Of a stretch of 64,000 nucleotides of DNA, positions 43,962 to 52,198 are shown piece after piece. Each line of letters opens with the position of its first letter. Position 1 is the first letter of the stretch. A program made the position numbers and the translations under genes. The DNA is from Desulfovibrio sp. X2 (GTDB lineage Bacteria; Desulfobacterota; Desulfovibrionia; Desulfovibrionales; Desulfovibrionaceae), in the NCBI RefSeq assembly GCF_000422205.1, contig NZ_ATHV01000015.1:81191-145190 (forward strand), given 5' to 3'. The notes beneath the pieces are model-generated. The model worked only from the letters and a program-made list of their open reading frames with translations. It had not been told where the DNA came from and did not search any database.

Positions 43962-45347
43962 ATGTACTTCAACCAGATCACCGTGCCGGGCCTCGGCTGC
44001 CAGTCCTACGTCGTCGGCTGTCCCGCGGCCAAGGTCATGGCCGTCGTCGATCCCAAGCGGGACATCGCGGACTACCTCGAGATCGCCCGGTCCGAGGGCA
44101 TGCGCATAACCCACATCATCAACACCCACCTGCACGCGGACCACGTGAGCGGCGACCAGGAGCTGCGCGCGGTCACGGGCGCGAAGATCTACATCAACGA
44201 CTCCGTGCCCATCGACTACGTGCACGAGGGGCTGTCGGACGGCGACGTCTTCGTGCTCGGCGCGGCGAGGATCGAGGTCCTGCACACGCCCGGCCACACG
44301 CCCAACTCCGTGAGCCTCCTGGTCACGGACACGGCGCGCTCGGACGAGCCCGAGATGCTGCTCACGGGCGACCTCCTCTTCGTGGGCGACACCGGCAGGC
44401 CGGACCTCGCGGGCGAGGACCTGATCGCGCAGCAGGTGCAGAACCTCTACACGAGCCTGTACGAGAAGTTCGCCGCCTTCCCGGACTACCTGGAGGTCTA
44501 CCCGGCCCACGGCCAGGGCACGCTCTGCGGCAAGGGGCTGAGCGCCAAGAAGAGCTCCACGCTCGGCTACGAGCGCCGGGCCAACCGCATGCTGCGCTTC
44601 TCCTCCTTCGAGGAGTTCAAGAAGGACGTGACCTCGTCCTACCCCGCGCGTCCCAAGAGCTACGGCCACATCATCGAGACCAACAGGAAGGGCGCGCCCC
44701 TGCTCGACACCTGCCCCATGGACAAGCGGCTCGAGCCCGCGCAGTTCGAGGAGCTGATGCGGGAGGGCGCCGTGGTCATCGACACCCGCGACGCCGCCTC
44801 CTTCGGCGGCTTCCACATCCCGGACAGCATCAACATCGGCTTCGAGAAGCAGCTCGCCAACTGGGTGGGCATGGTCGTGGAGCCGGACGCGGACATCCTC
44901 CTCGTGACCGACGGCCGCGAGGGCTACGACCGCATGACCTGCGAGCTGCACCGCATCGGCTACGACCGCATCTTCGGCTACCTCTCGGGCGGGGTCTCCT
45001 CCTGGCTCATGAGCGGCAGGCCCGTGGCCCAGCTCGGCCAGACCTCCCCGCACCAGCTGGCAGACGAGCTGAAGGGGAAGGCCGCGCCCGTGGTCGTGGA
45101 CGTGCGCACCCCGGCGGAGTGGGAGGCGGGCCGCATCGCGGGGGCGGTGCACTTCCCGCTCACCGCGATGCTCGAGGGCCGCTTCCCGGACCTTGGCAAG
45201 GACGCGGACGTGGTGGCCCAGTGCGGCTCGGGGTACCGCTCGAACATCGCGGGCAGCCTCATGCGCCAGGCCGGGTTCAGCCATGTGCGCTCGCTCGCGG
45301 GCGGCTTCTTCGCCTGGCGCGGCGCCGGGCTGCCCGTGTCCTCCTGA
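43962..45347 (+). CDS. MBL-fold sulfurtransferase/persulfide dioxygenase-like with two rhodanese domains
   Basis: A 461-residue protein. The N-terminal metallo-beta-lactamase fold (1-250) has THLHADHVSGD and HTPGHTPNS, like ETHE1/persulfide dioxygenases. Rhodanese domain 1 (about 255-345) reads VTDGREGYDRM where the active Cys should be, so it is inactive. Rhodanese domain 2 (about 360-460) has AQCGSGYRSN with an intact Cys. The ATG has AAGGAGG eight bases upstream. It handles sulfane sulfur or glutathione-like persulfides. It is followed 31 bases later by a PAS phosphatase. Confidence 0.9.
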   Translation: MYFNQITVPGLGCQSYVVGCPAAKVMAVVDPKRDIADYLEIARSEGMRITHIINTHLHADHVSGDQELRAVTGAKIYINDSVPIDYVHEGLSDGDVFVLGAARIEVLHTPGHTPNSVSLLVTDTARSDEPEMLLTGDLLFVGDTGRPDLAGEDLIAQQVQNLYTSLYEKFAAFPDYLEVYPAHGQGTLCGKGLSAKKSSTLGYERRANRMLRFSSFEEFKKDVTSSYPARPKSYGHIIETNRKGAPLLDTCPMDKRLEPAQFEELMREGAVVIDTRDAASFGGFHIPDSINIGFEKQLANWVGMVVEPDADILLVTDGREGYDRMTCELHRIGYDRIFGYLSGGVSSWLMSGRPVAQLGQTSPHQLADELKGKAAPVVVDVRTPAEWEAGRIAGAVHFPLTAMLEGRFPDLGKDADVVAQCGSGYRSNIAGSLMRQAGFSHVRSLAGGFFAWRGAGLPVSS

Positions 45348-45378
45348 GCCGGGCCGGGCCGCGGGCAGGGAACGCGCC

Positions 45379-46569
45379 ATGAGCGCCGCAGGAAGCGAGG
45401 GGCCGGACGGGACGCGGGGCACCGGCGAGGCCGGGGGCGGCCTCGCGCAGTGCCGCCGCATTCTCGAATACGCGGCCGAGGGCTTCTTCCTCATGGACCC
45501 GGAGCTGCGCATCACCGAGGTCAACCAGGCCCTGCTGCGCCTTCTCGGCCGGGGCAGGGACGAGCTCGTCGGCCGCCATCCCTGGGAATTCTTCGACGAG
45601 ACCACCCAGGCCTTCCTGGAGCGGAAGCGCCGCGAGTTCGTGCGCCGGGAGCGCCGCCACTTCCGCGCGGTCTTCGTGCGGCCGGACGGCGCGGCCGTGC
45701 CGGTGATGATCCACGGCGCGCAGCTGCGGGACGAAGCCGGGCGGCTCGTGGGGCAGTTCGTCTTCGTGACCGATCTGCGCGAGGAGGAACGGGCCCTGGC
45801 CATGGCCCAGGAGGTGCAGCAGCGCCTGCTGCCCAGGGAGGCGCCGCGCCTGGAAGGGGTGGAGCTCGCGGGCTGCTGCGTGCCCTCGCACGGCGTGGGC
45901 GGCGACTACTACGACTTCCTTCTGCCCGTGGGCGCGCGCGACAGGCTGCAGGTGCTCCTCGGCGACGTCGCGGGGCACGGTCTGGAGGCGGCGCTGCTCA
46001 TGGCCTCGGTGCGGGGCATGGTGCGCATGCGGGCCACCAGGCCCGGCGCGCCGCTCGACGTCGTGCGGGACCTGAACCGCATGCTCTGCCAGGACATGGG
46101 CGCCTCGGGCCGCTTCATGACCCTGCTCCTCTGCTGCCTGGACCTGGGCGCGGGCGAGATCAGATGGGTCCGCGCCGGACAGGACCCGGGCCTCCTCCGG
46201 CAGGCCGCCACTGGCCGCATCGTGCGGCTCGGAGGGCGGGGCGTTCCGCTCGGCGTGGATCCGGACGCGGACTTCGAGGAATCGCGCCTGCCGTTCGCCC
46301 CGGGCGACTGCCTCTGCCTGGCCTCGGACGGCCTGCGCGAGGCGCGGGGCGGGGCGGACGGCGGCGGGATGTTCGGCTGGGAACGCATGGAGGCCGTGCT
46401 CGACGCCCACGCCTCGGGTCCGCCCGAGGAGCTGCTGCGGGCCATGTGCGGGGCCATGCGTTCCTTCACGCGCAACATGCCGCAGGAGGACGACGTCACG
46501 CTCGTCGTGGCGCGGTGTACCCGAGAGCCTTCCCGCCGCGACGGCTTATGCGGCAATTTGCATGACTGA
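45379..46569 (+). CDS. PAS-SpoIIE (PP2C-type) phosphatase
   Basis: A 396-residue protein. The PAS domain (about 25-140) reads ILEYAAEGFFLMDPELRITEVNQAL. A SpoIIE/PP2C phosphatase domain (about 170-385) has the metal-site motifs GVGGDYYDFL, LLGDVAGHGLEAALLMA and EDDVTLVVA. It would dephosphorylate a serine on an anti-sigma antagonist or a similar target; no STAS or anti-sigma gene is nearby. The start is the ATG at 45379. Confidence 0.88.
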   Translation: MSAAGSEGPDGTRGTGEAGGGLAQCRRILEYAAEGFFLMDPELRITEVNQALLRLLGRGRDELVGRHPWEFFDETTQAFLERKRREFVRRERRHFRAVFVRPDGAAVPVMIHGAQLRDEAGRLVGQFVFVTDLREEERALAMAQEVQQRLLPREAPRLEGVELAGCCVPSHGVGGDYYDFLLPVGARDRLQVLLGDVAGHGLEAALLMASVRGMVRMRATRPGAPLDVVRDLNRMLCQDMGASGRFMTLLLCCLDLGAGEIRWVRAGQDPGLLRQAATGRIVRLGGRGVPLGVDPDADFEESRLPFAPGDCLCLASDGLREARGGADGGGMFGWERMEAVLDAHASGPPEELLRAMCGAMRSFTRNMPQEDDVTLVVARCTREPSRRDGLCGNLHD

Positions 46570-46641
46570 AAAACGGCATTGCGCGACGCGATGCGCGATG
46601 TCCGGCGTTTTTCCCGCCGGGCATGCCGTCGAGCCCCGGCG

Positions 46642-47457
46642 CTACTGCGCCTTCTGCGTTCCGCCCTGCTGGCGCTCCACCGCGTCGATGGTCTTCGCGG
46701 CCTCGCCGGGCTTGGCCGGGGAGAGGTCCTGGGTCAGGAAGGCGCCCGAGCCGGGCAGGATCAGGTCGAGCCTGCGATAGGTCGCCAGGGCCACGCTCGC
46801 CTTGCGCGGGGCGAGGTCCAGGACGTGGCCGCCCGCGGCGAGGTCCGCGGTCAGGAAGTGCAGGTGCCAGCCCGCCACGCCCATCTCGCCCACGTAGGGC
46901 GGCTCGTAGACCGCGACCACGGTGCCGCTGACCGTGCCGAAGCGGAAGACCGACTGGTGCTTCACGACCGCGGCCAGCGGCGGGTAGGGCTTTTCCTGGC
47001 GCGGCACGCTGCGCGTGGTGGCCGAGGCGAACTCGCCCTCGATCACGGCCACGGCGAAAAAGTTGGGGCTTTCGAGCATCCCGGTCAGGGTCTTCTCGAC
47101 CTCGGCCAGGGAGTTTGCCGGGGGCAGGGCGGTGCGGGGCGCGTCGGCCACGGGCGCGATCTGGATGAAGGGCGTCGTGGCCTCGGGCGCGACCGCGTAG
47201 GCCCGTCCGTCCGCCCTGATCTGGCGGCAGGCGGAGCGTACGCAGATCAGCTCGCCGTCCAGCCCGTCCACCGTGCCCAGGCCGTAGTCGCCGTGGCGCA
47301 GGGCCTCGCCGATGGTCATGGTGCCGTCGTAGCCGCCGCGCAGCAGGGCGCCGAGGGTGGAGTACTGGGTGAAGGCCGGGCCGGAATCGGCCGCGAAGCC
47401 CGCGCTCGCGAGCAGGAGAACGAGGATGAGGCCCAGACAGCAAGAACGACGTTTCAT
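46642..47457 (-). CDS. budA: alpha-acetolactate decarboxylase, exported
   Basis: A 271-residue enzyme that converts alpha-acetolactate to acetoin. The signal peptide MKRRSCCLGLILVLLLASAGFAA is unusual for the cytosolic enzyme but seen in some family members. Family motifs are YSTLGALLRGGYDGTMTIGEAL, GDYGLGTVDGLDGELI and VAGWHLHFLTADLAAGGHVLD, the last holding two of the Zn-ligand His. It is alone on the minus strand. Possible relation to the E1 (acetoin dehydrogenase-like) genes at 9.9-11.9 kb. Confidence 0.88.
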   Translation of the reverse strand: MKRRSCCLGLILVLLLASAGFAADSGPAFTQYSTLGALLRGGYDGTMTIGEALRHGDYGLGTVDGLDGELICVRSACRQIRADGRAYAVAPEATTPFIQIAPVADAPRTALPPANSLAEVEKTLTGMLESPNFFAVAVIEGEFASATTRSVPRQEKPYPPLAAVVKHQSVFRFGTVSGTVVAVYEPPYVGEMGVAGWHLHFLTADLAAGGHVLDLAPRKASVALATYRRLDLILPGSGAFLTQDLSPAKPGEAAKTIDAVERQQGGTQKAQ

Positions 47458-47613
47458 GGCACCCCCCGCCAGGTTTTAGGGAAAACGCGGCCGCCGCGCG
47501 AGCCCTTGTCCTAGCCCGGATGGGCCCTGCGGGCAATCACGTTGCGGCCCGGTTCCCCCGACGGCGCGGCGCGCCGCCGGGGGACGGGGGAGGTGCGGGA
47601 CGGGAGAAGAAGG

Positions 47614-48621
47614 CTAGAGGGCGACGACCTGCTTGCCGATCATGCGGCCGGAGAGCTGGCGCAGGTGGGCGTCGGCCAGGTTCTTCGCGCTGAGCCCCTC
47701 GAGGGTGCGGGTGAGCGTGGTGCGCAGGGTGCCCGCGTCCACGAGCCTGGCCGCCTGGTCCAGGATGGAGCCCTGCTCGGCCATGTCCTCGGTCGCGAAC
47801 ATGGAGCGGGTGTACATGAACTCCCAGCAGATGCGGGCGCTCTTCTGCTTGAACAGGGTGATGTCCAGGGGGGTCGTGGGGTCGTCGATGAGGCAGACGG
47901 AGCCCTGCGGGCGGACGGCCCGGGCCATGGCCTGCCAGTGGGACTCCACGTGCGTGGTGCAGAACACGGCGTCCACGGTCTCGTGGCCGTTTTGGGCCAG
48001 CTGCGCCGGAATGTCGCCGCGGTGGTCCACGACCAGGGAGGCGCCGTGGTCGAGGCACCAGGCCGTGGTGTCCTCGCGCGAGGCCGTGGCGACGGCGGTT
48101 ATTCCGGCCCAGCGGGCCAGCTGCAGGGCCATGGAGCCCACCCCGCCCGCGCCGCCGATGACCAGCACCGAGGAGCCCGCGTTGGCGTCCGCCCGGGGCG
48201 TGAAGCCCAGGCGCACGAACAGGGCCTCCCAGGCGGTCAGGGTGGTCAGCGGCATGGCCGCGGCCTCGGCCGCGGAGAGGCTCTCGGGCGCGCGGCCCGC
48301 GAGGCGCTCGTCGATCAGGTGGTACTCGGCGTTGGTGCCGGGCCGGGTGATGTCGCCCGCGTAGAAGACGCGGTCGCCGGGCACGAGGCGGGTCACGGCG
48401 GAGCCCACGGCCTCGACCACGCCGCAGGCGTCCCAGCCGAGGATCTTCTCCTCGCCCGCGGCCATGCGCGCATGGACCTTGGTGTCCACGGGGTTCACGG
48501 AGACGGCGTGCACGTGCACGAGCAGGTCGCGCGCGCCGGGCGCGGGCCTGTCGATTCCGGTCTCCCGGAAGGCTCCTGCCTCGTCCGGGGCCATGCCACC
48601 GACGGCGATGACGGCTTTCAT
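47614..48621 (-). CDS. MDR-family quinone oxidoreductase/alcohol dehydrogenase-like
   Basis: A 335-residue medium-chain dehydrogenase/reductase. The GroES-like N-domain has VHAVSVNPVDTKVHAR and GWDACGVVEAVGSAV. The NADPH-binding SVLVIGGAGGVGSMALQLARW is near residue 155. It lacks the zinc ligands, so it belongs to the ZADH/quinone-reductase class. The start is the ATG at 48621 with AAGGAGG upstream. Confidence 0.9.
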   Translation of the reverse strand: MKAVIAVGGMAPDEAGAFRETGIDRPAPGARDLLVHVHAVSVNPVDTKVHARMAAGEEKILGWDACGVVEAVGSAVTRLVPGDRVFYAGDITRPGTNAEYHLIDERLAGRAPESLSAAEAAAMPLTTLTAWEALFVRLGFTPRADANAGSSVLVIGGAGGVGSMALQLARWAGITAVATASREDTTAWCLDHGASLVVDHRGDIPAQLAQNGHETVDAVFCTTHVESHWQAMARAVRPQGSVCLIDDPTTPLDITLFKQKSARICWEFMYTRSMFATEDMAEQGSILDQAARLVDAGTLRTTLTRTLEGLSAKNLADAHLRQLSGRMIGKQVVAL

Positions 48622-48775
48622 GGGGTCCTCCTTGCGCCCGGGCACGCCCGGGACGGTAGATATGGAACCCATGGTACCCGAAAGCGCTCCTCGCGCAAGA
48701 AGGCACCTTTCGGTCAGGCAGTAACGCGCGGGAAACCGGCGGCCGTCCGAGGCGCGAAAGGGGGGACTGCCGGGG

Positions 48776-49477
48776 CTACTGGGCCGGGGCCTTCTCGGGC
48801 GCCGCGTCAGGCGCTTTCTCGTGTTTTCCTGTCTCGGGTCCCGCCCCGGGCGCGGCCTCGGGCGCGACCTTCATGGGCTTGGCGTCCGTGGGCACGGAGA
48901 TGTGCATCTGGGCGATGCGCCAGTGGCCGCGGGTCTTGCACAGCACGGCCGTGAAGCGGGCCGGGAAGACCAGGCGCCCCTCGGGCGAGTCCACGGTCAC
49001 GGGCGCGGCGCCGCCCGCCCAGACCACCTCGCCCTTGCGGCCCATGAAGCGGGGCACGAAGGCGATGCGAAGCGAGCCGGGATGCGAGAACTCGGCGCGG
49101 TAGGCGGCCTCCAGCGCGGCGCGGCTCTCCACCCACTCCTGCTGCCCGGTGCCCACGAAGAGCACGGGATCGGGCGCGCACAGCTCCATGAGGTCGTCCA
49201 CGTTCTTGGACATGTAGGCCCGGGCGAGCTGCGCCAGGACCTCGTAGACCCGCTGCGCCGTGTTCGGGTCCACCGAGGGGGTGTGCACGAGCACGGCCTC
49301 CTCGGACGGGTGCTCCCCGCCGCGCGCCACGGGCACGTCCGTCTCCGCCGGACCCTTCTGCGAGGCGATGCACGGGGCCGCGAACAGGAGCGCGGCGGCG
49401 AGCAGGGCGGCGAGGGCGGCGGGGCGGCAAATGCTGCGGAAAACGCTGCGGCGGACGCGGGCGGACGGGCTTTGCAC
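48776..49477 (-). CDS. Secreted SnoaL/DUF4440-like (NTF2-fold) protein
   Basis: A 233-residue exported protein. A long basic N-terminus and hydrophobic stretch (LAALLAAALLFAAPCIASQ) form a signal peptide. The core (about 75-195) is an NTF2-like cone: LAQLARAYMSKNVDDLMELCAPDPVLFVGTGQ, then FTAVLCKTRGHWRIAQMHIS. The tail is low-complexity Pro/Ala/Glu/Lys. The biochemical role is unknown. Confidence 0.75.
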   Translation of the reverse strand: MQSPSARVRRSVFRSICRPAALAALLAAALLFAAPCIASQKGPAETDVPVARGGEHPSEEAVLVHTPSVDPNTAQRVYEVLAQLARAYMSKNVDDLMELCAPDPVLFVGTGQQEWVESRAALEAAYRAEFSHPGSLRIAFVPRFMGRKGEVVWAGGAAPVTVDSPEGRLVFPARFTAVLCKTRGHWRIAQMHISVPTDAKPMKVAPEAAPGAGPETGKHEKAPDAAPEKAPAQ

Positions 49478-49608
49478 GGGGACCTCCGGAAGGTATGCTG
49501 GCCAGGCATGCTGAAGATGTGCTGGATGTACGGCCTTTTGACTAGGACGGCCCAGGGCCGGGGCGCAAGGAAAAAATGCCCGCGACGCGCGGGCGCACGG
49601 GAGGGAGC

Positions 49609-49926
49609 ATGGCGGCGAAGACGAAAAGAACCGGGCGGCGCGGGGCGGAGCCCGGGAGCCTGCAGTCCGTTCCGGGCATAGGCCCGAGCCTGGCGCGCGA
49701 CCTTGAGCGCCTCGGATACGCGGACGTGGCGGCGCTGCGCGGCCAGGACCCGGAGGGCATGTACCGGCGGCTCATGGAACTCGAGGGCAGCCACGTGGAC
49801 CGCTGCGTGCTCTATGCGTTCCGCTGTGCGGTCTATTTCGCGGACACGCCCGAGCCCGATCCGGAGCTTCTCAAGTGGTGGAGCTGGAAGTATGTGAACG
49901 TAAAAAAGACTGTGAGCAATTTATAG
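49609..49926 (+). CDS. Helix-hairpin-helix (Cdd1-like) protein truncated or re-ended at island edge
   Basis: A 105-residue protein with a helix-hairpin-helix core SVPGIGPSLARDLERLGYADVAALRGQDPEGMYRRL, the pathogenicity-locus/Cdd1 pattern, followed by CVLYAFRCAVYFAD and LKWWSWKY. The start is the ATG at 49609 with GGGAGGGAGC upstream. The last ten or so codons (VNVKKTVSNL) are AT-rich and run into the retron island, so the native C-terminus may have been replaced or fused at the insertion point. Confidence 0.75.
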   Translation: MAAKTKRTGRRGAEPGSLQSVPGIGPSLARDLERLGYADVAALRGQDPEGMYRRLMELEGSHVDRCVLYAFRCAVYFADTPEPDPELLKWWSWKYVNVKKTVSNL

Positions 49927-49940
49927 CCATTAAGGATGTG

Positions 49941-49997
49941 CTGATTGGTAAGGTGCCAATCAGAGATGGTATATGCCATGGAGTATCCATGGCATAT
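49941..49997 (-). terminator. Two hairpins downstream of the retron
   Basis: CTGATTGG / CCAATCAG (49941-49948, 49956-49963) and an 11-bp stem ATATGCCATGG / CCATGGCATAT (49971-49981, 49987-49997) lie just after the reverse-transcriptase stop. They probably act as 3' ends or as the island boundary. Confidence 0.55.
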
Positions 49998-50001
49998 GTG
50001 G

Positions 50002-51456
50002 TCATTCTTTTACTGCTGCAATTGCGTCGATAATATGTTCGTAGCGTGATTTATTGATAATATTTTTTTGACTCTCGTACATGTTTAAATAGCTTAAATA
50101 TCCCCTCATCATTTCAATTTTATCAGTGTATTGCATTGGATTTTTCTGAGCATTGTGAAATAATGCTCTAATATTTCTTCGCAATGATCTTGGAGGGTTT
50201 ATTTTTTGGTTAACAACTACGCCTGTAACATTTTGCTGTCCTCCACGAGAAGACACGCGAGTCTTTTGATAGTTTAAGGTCAGGTTATGTTTTTTCAAAA
50301 GATATTTAGAATAGTTAATTGCATTATAAATGCTGTTTTTTTCTTTTCCGCTGATTGTAATATCGTCTGCATATCTTGAATAAGATAATTCATTCTGTTC
50401 GCACAATAAACTAATTTCTTTATCAAAGTCAAAAAGATAGAAATTAGAGAGAATAGGGCTTGATGGTGCGCCCTGTGGTAAAAAGTCATCGTGTGTGCAA
50501 ATCAATGATATAGCTCTAGACAGACCAATGCCAAAGAATTTGCTTAGTTTATGAACAAGATGTTCTGACTTTATTGATTTAAAATAATCAGCTATGTCAA
50601 TGTTTCCAACGTATTTCTTCCCAACATGGATTGCCGCATTACTGATGATTGACTTTCCTCTTTGAAATGAATGGCATCCTGGATGGCACGGCAATTGAAA
50701 TAAGAAATAGTCCACAATCCAGCGCTGAATAGTTTTCAAGAAAATACGTGGAGCATGGATAGTTCGCATACCGCCAGATGCTTTTCTGATTTCAAAAGAC
50801 CGATAATATCGGCGTGAATTGTTGGATATTGCGAAGAGTAATTTGGAGCTTACGCCTATAGATAAAGCTAGGTGGATGAGCGAAAGACTATTTCTGTCGC
50901 ACTCTGTCCCTACTGCAGCGTTCAATTCGTCAATAGATGCAAAAGAATATAGGTCAAAGGGATAAAATTCGGAGCGAGGCTTTGGACCAGCAAAACCTTT
51001 TAGCTGCTTGAAAGTCGACGGCCAATAGCGCCGGACGCCGGGGCCGGCGGCCGGTGCTATTGGCCGTCGACCTTGTAAAACATATCTAGTCTCCACGACT
51101 GGCGAATCGCCAGTCAATTCCAAGCCTCGCTCCGGACTTGAAGGAGAATCCTGTATATAACTAGCGGAATCTCGCAATAGAAACAACCGTATTTTATCTC
51201 GAGATTTCCGAATCCCAGGGCCTAAAGCCAATTCACCTTCTCGCGTAAGTGAATATATGTAGTCGACCCCGTCGAGTGCATATGCTAGAAAACCATTCTT
51301 TTGTAGCCAAGAGAATTTTTCTTTTATCTTCTGAGTCGTAGTATTGTTGAAGGCTTTAGGCAGCATTTCCTGCAAGAAGTGCCGCACAAGAGTAGGGCTA
51401 GCTGGCTGCAATATTCCAATGGACCAAAGAAGAATTTGAAGTTCATTTTTTTTCAT
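50002..51456 (-). CDS. Retron winged-helix-reverse transcriptase fusion containing the ncRNA
   Basis: A 484-residue protein. Residues 1-95 form a winged-helix DNA-binding-like domain (IKEKFSWLQKNGFLAYALDG, YIYSLTREGELALG). Residues about 108-163 are encoded by the msr-msd RNA. Residues about 180-484 are a retron reverse transcriptase: FEIRKASGGMRTIHAP, retron motif NAxxH as NAAIH (273-277), QGAPSSPILSN (328-338), catalytic YADD (362-365) and VTG (410-412). The ATG overlaps the effector gene by 14 bases. No ATG follows the RNA before the RT core, so fusion translation is favoured. AT-rich codons mark transfer. It makes msDNA; with its neighbour it is a probable phage-defence toxin-antitoxin unit. 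Confidence 0.88.
   Translation of the reverse strand: MKKNELQILLWSIGILQPASPTLVRHFLQEMLPKAFNNTTTQKIKEKFSWLQKNGFLAYALDGVDYIYSLTREGELALGPGIRKSRDKIRLFLLRDSASYIQDSPSSPERGLELTGDSPVVETRYVLQGRRPIAPAAGPGVRRYWPSTFKQLKGFAGPKPRSEFYPFDLYSFASIDELNAAVGTECDRNSLSLIHLALSIGVSSKLLFAISNNSRRYYRSFEIRKASGGMRTIHAPRIFLKTIQRWIVDYFLFQLPCHPGCHSFQRGKSIISNAAIHVGKKYVGNIDIADYFKSIKSEHLVHKLSKFFGIGLSRAISLICTHDDFLPQGAPSSPILSNFYLFDFDKEISLLCEQNELSYSRYADDITISGKEKNSIYNAINYSKYLLKKHNLTLNYQKTRVSSRGGQQNVTGVVVNQKINPPRSLRRNIRALFHNAQKNPMQYTDKIEMMRGYLSYLNMYESQKNIINKSRYEHIIDAIAAVKE
50970..51134 (-). ncRNA. Retron msr-msd RNA nested in the RT reading frame
   Basis: The 5' a1 arm CGGAGCGAGGCTTGG (51134-51120) pairs with the 3' a2 arm CCAAAGCCTCGCTCCG (50985-50970). 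Between them is an msr hairpin GACTGGCG-ATT-CGCCAGTC (51115-51097), a short U-rich linker, and an msd hairpin of 58 bases (51071-51014) whose outer 16 bp (GTCGACGGCCAATAGC and complement) are perfect and whose inner GC part continues the stem. This a1-msr-msd-a2 order is the standard retron layout. The 165-base span is 55 codons and stays open in the frame of the fusion protein. Confidence 0.85.
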
Positions 51457-52000
51457 GGGATAATGACACTGTGTTGTAAAATTTATTTGTTTGCAAAATT
51501 TTTATAATGCCATCAACGATAGAATCAAATTCATCAGTCTCGTTGTTGTTGTTAAGGTAAAATATTTTCCCATTTGCGTCGATTATTTGTACTGGTCCAA
51601 GATAGATGTAAGAGTTTTCATTTTTAAATGACTCATTTATTATCAAAATGAAAGTAAATTTTCTATCTGAATTGTAAATATGGCTGAATAGTCCGAGCTC
51701 TGAAAAAGATCCAGGGCTTGATGCGATAAGTACAATTGCGTCTGCACGTGTTGTAAGGAATCGTAATTCATTCGACTGTGCATCACCACCAAATTCCATC
51801 TGCAAATCTTGGAGTCCATCGTCTTCGCCGACTACAATGGTCAGCCCAGCCTCGCTAAGTTTTTCTTTAAGTATAAATCTCAATGAAGCTTCTTTTGGGC
51901 CAAGATCTTCCATCGTTGGTCCGCAAAGGAAAACAATGAACTCCTTTTCTTCTAAATTGTCACGCAGATCTTTTGCGTAATCTTGAACAGCCCTAGGCAT
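51443..52000 (-). CDS. Retron effector, nucleoside deoxyribosyltransferase-like
   Basis: A 185-residue protein. FIVFLCGPTMEDLGPKEASLRFILKEKL and ADAIVLIASSPGSFSELGLFSH match the nucleoside 2-deoxyribosyltransferase/TIR-like fold of retron effectors in the St85 and Ec86 class, with the Glu in SFSELG as a likely catalytic residue. In that class the effector is held inactive by RT-msDNA and released on phage attack. It lies directly upstream of the fusion gene with a 14-base overlap. The start at 52000 has a weak ribosome site. It is strongly AT-rich relative to host genes. Confidence 0.82.
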   Translation of the reverse strand: MPRAVQDYAKDLRDNLEEKEFIVFLCGPTMEDLGPKEASLRFILKEKLSEAGLTIVVGEDDGLQDLQMEFGGDAQSNELRFLTTRADAIVLIASSPGSFSELGLFSHIYNSDRKFTFILIINESFKNENSYIYLGPVQIIDANGKIFYLNNNNETDEFDSIVDGIIKILQTNKFYNTVSLSHEKK

Positions 52001-52139
52001 AGGTTAGTTTTAAATATGGTGGTTTTGTTGTTGTGAAAATATATATCGTGTTAGGATATCATCCTTGATATTTCCCAGCAAGGATTTATTTGTCGTTATA
52101 GAAAAATATGTTGTCGCTCTGTTGACGACCTTCCGTTCT

Positions 52140-52168
52140 TGAAAGCCTCCCCGGCCTCGGCTACGATG
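52140..52168 (+). promoter_or_regulatory. sigma70 promoter of argJ
   Basis: TTGAAA (52140-52145) and TACGAT (52163-52168) are 17 bases apart, about 30 bases upstream of the argJ start. This places the right edge of the retron island before about 52130. Confidence 0.6.
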
Positions 52169-52198
52169 ACTCCCTTACACTTTGCGCTGGAGGAGTGC

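Noticed and set aside
49971..49997. The ATATGCCATGG hairpin as a second retron RNA
   Set aside because: It lacks a1/a2 arms and lies downstream of the RT stop, so it is better read as a 3' end structure.
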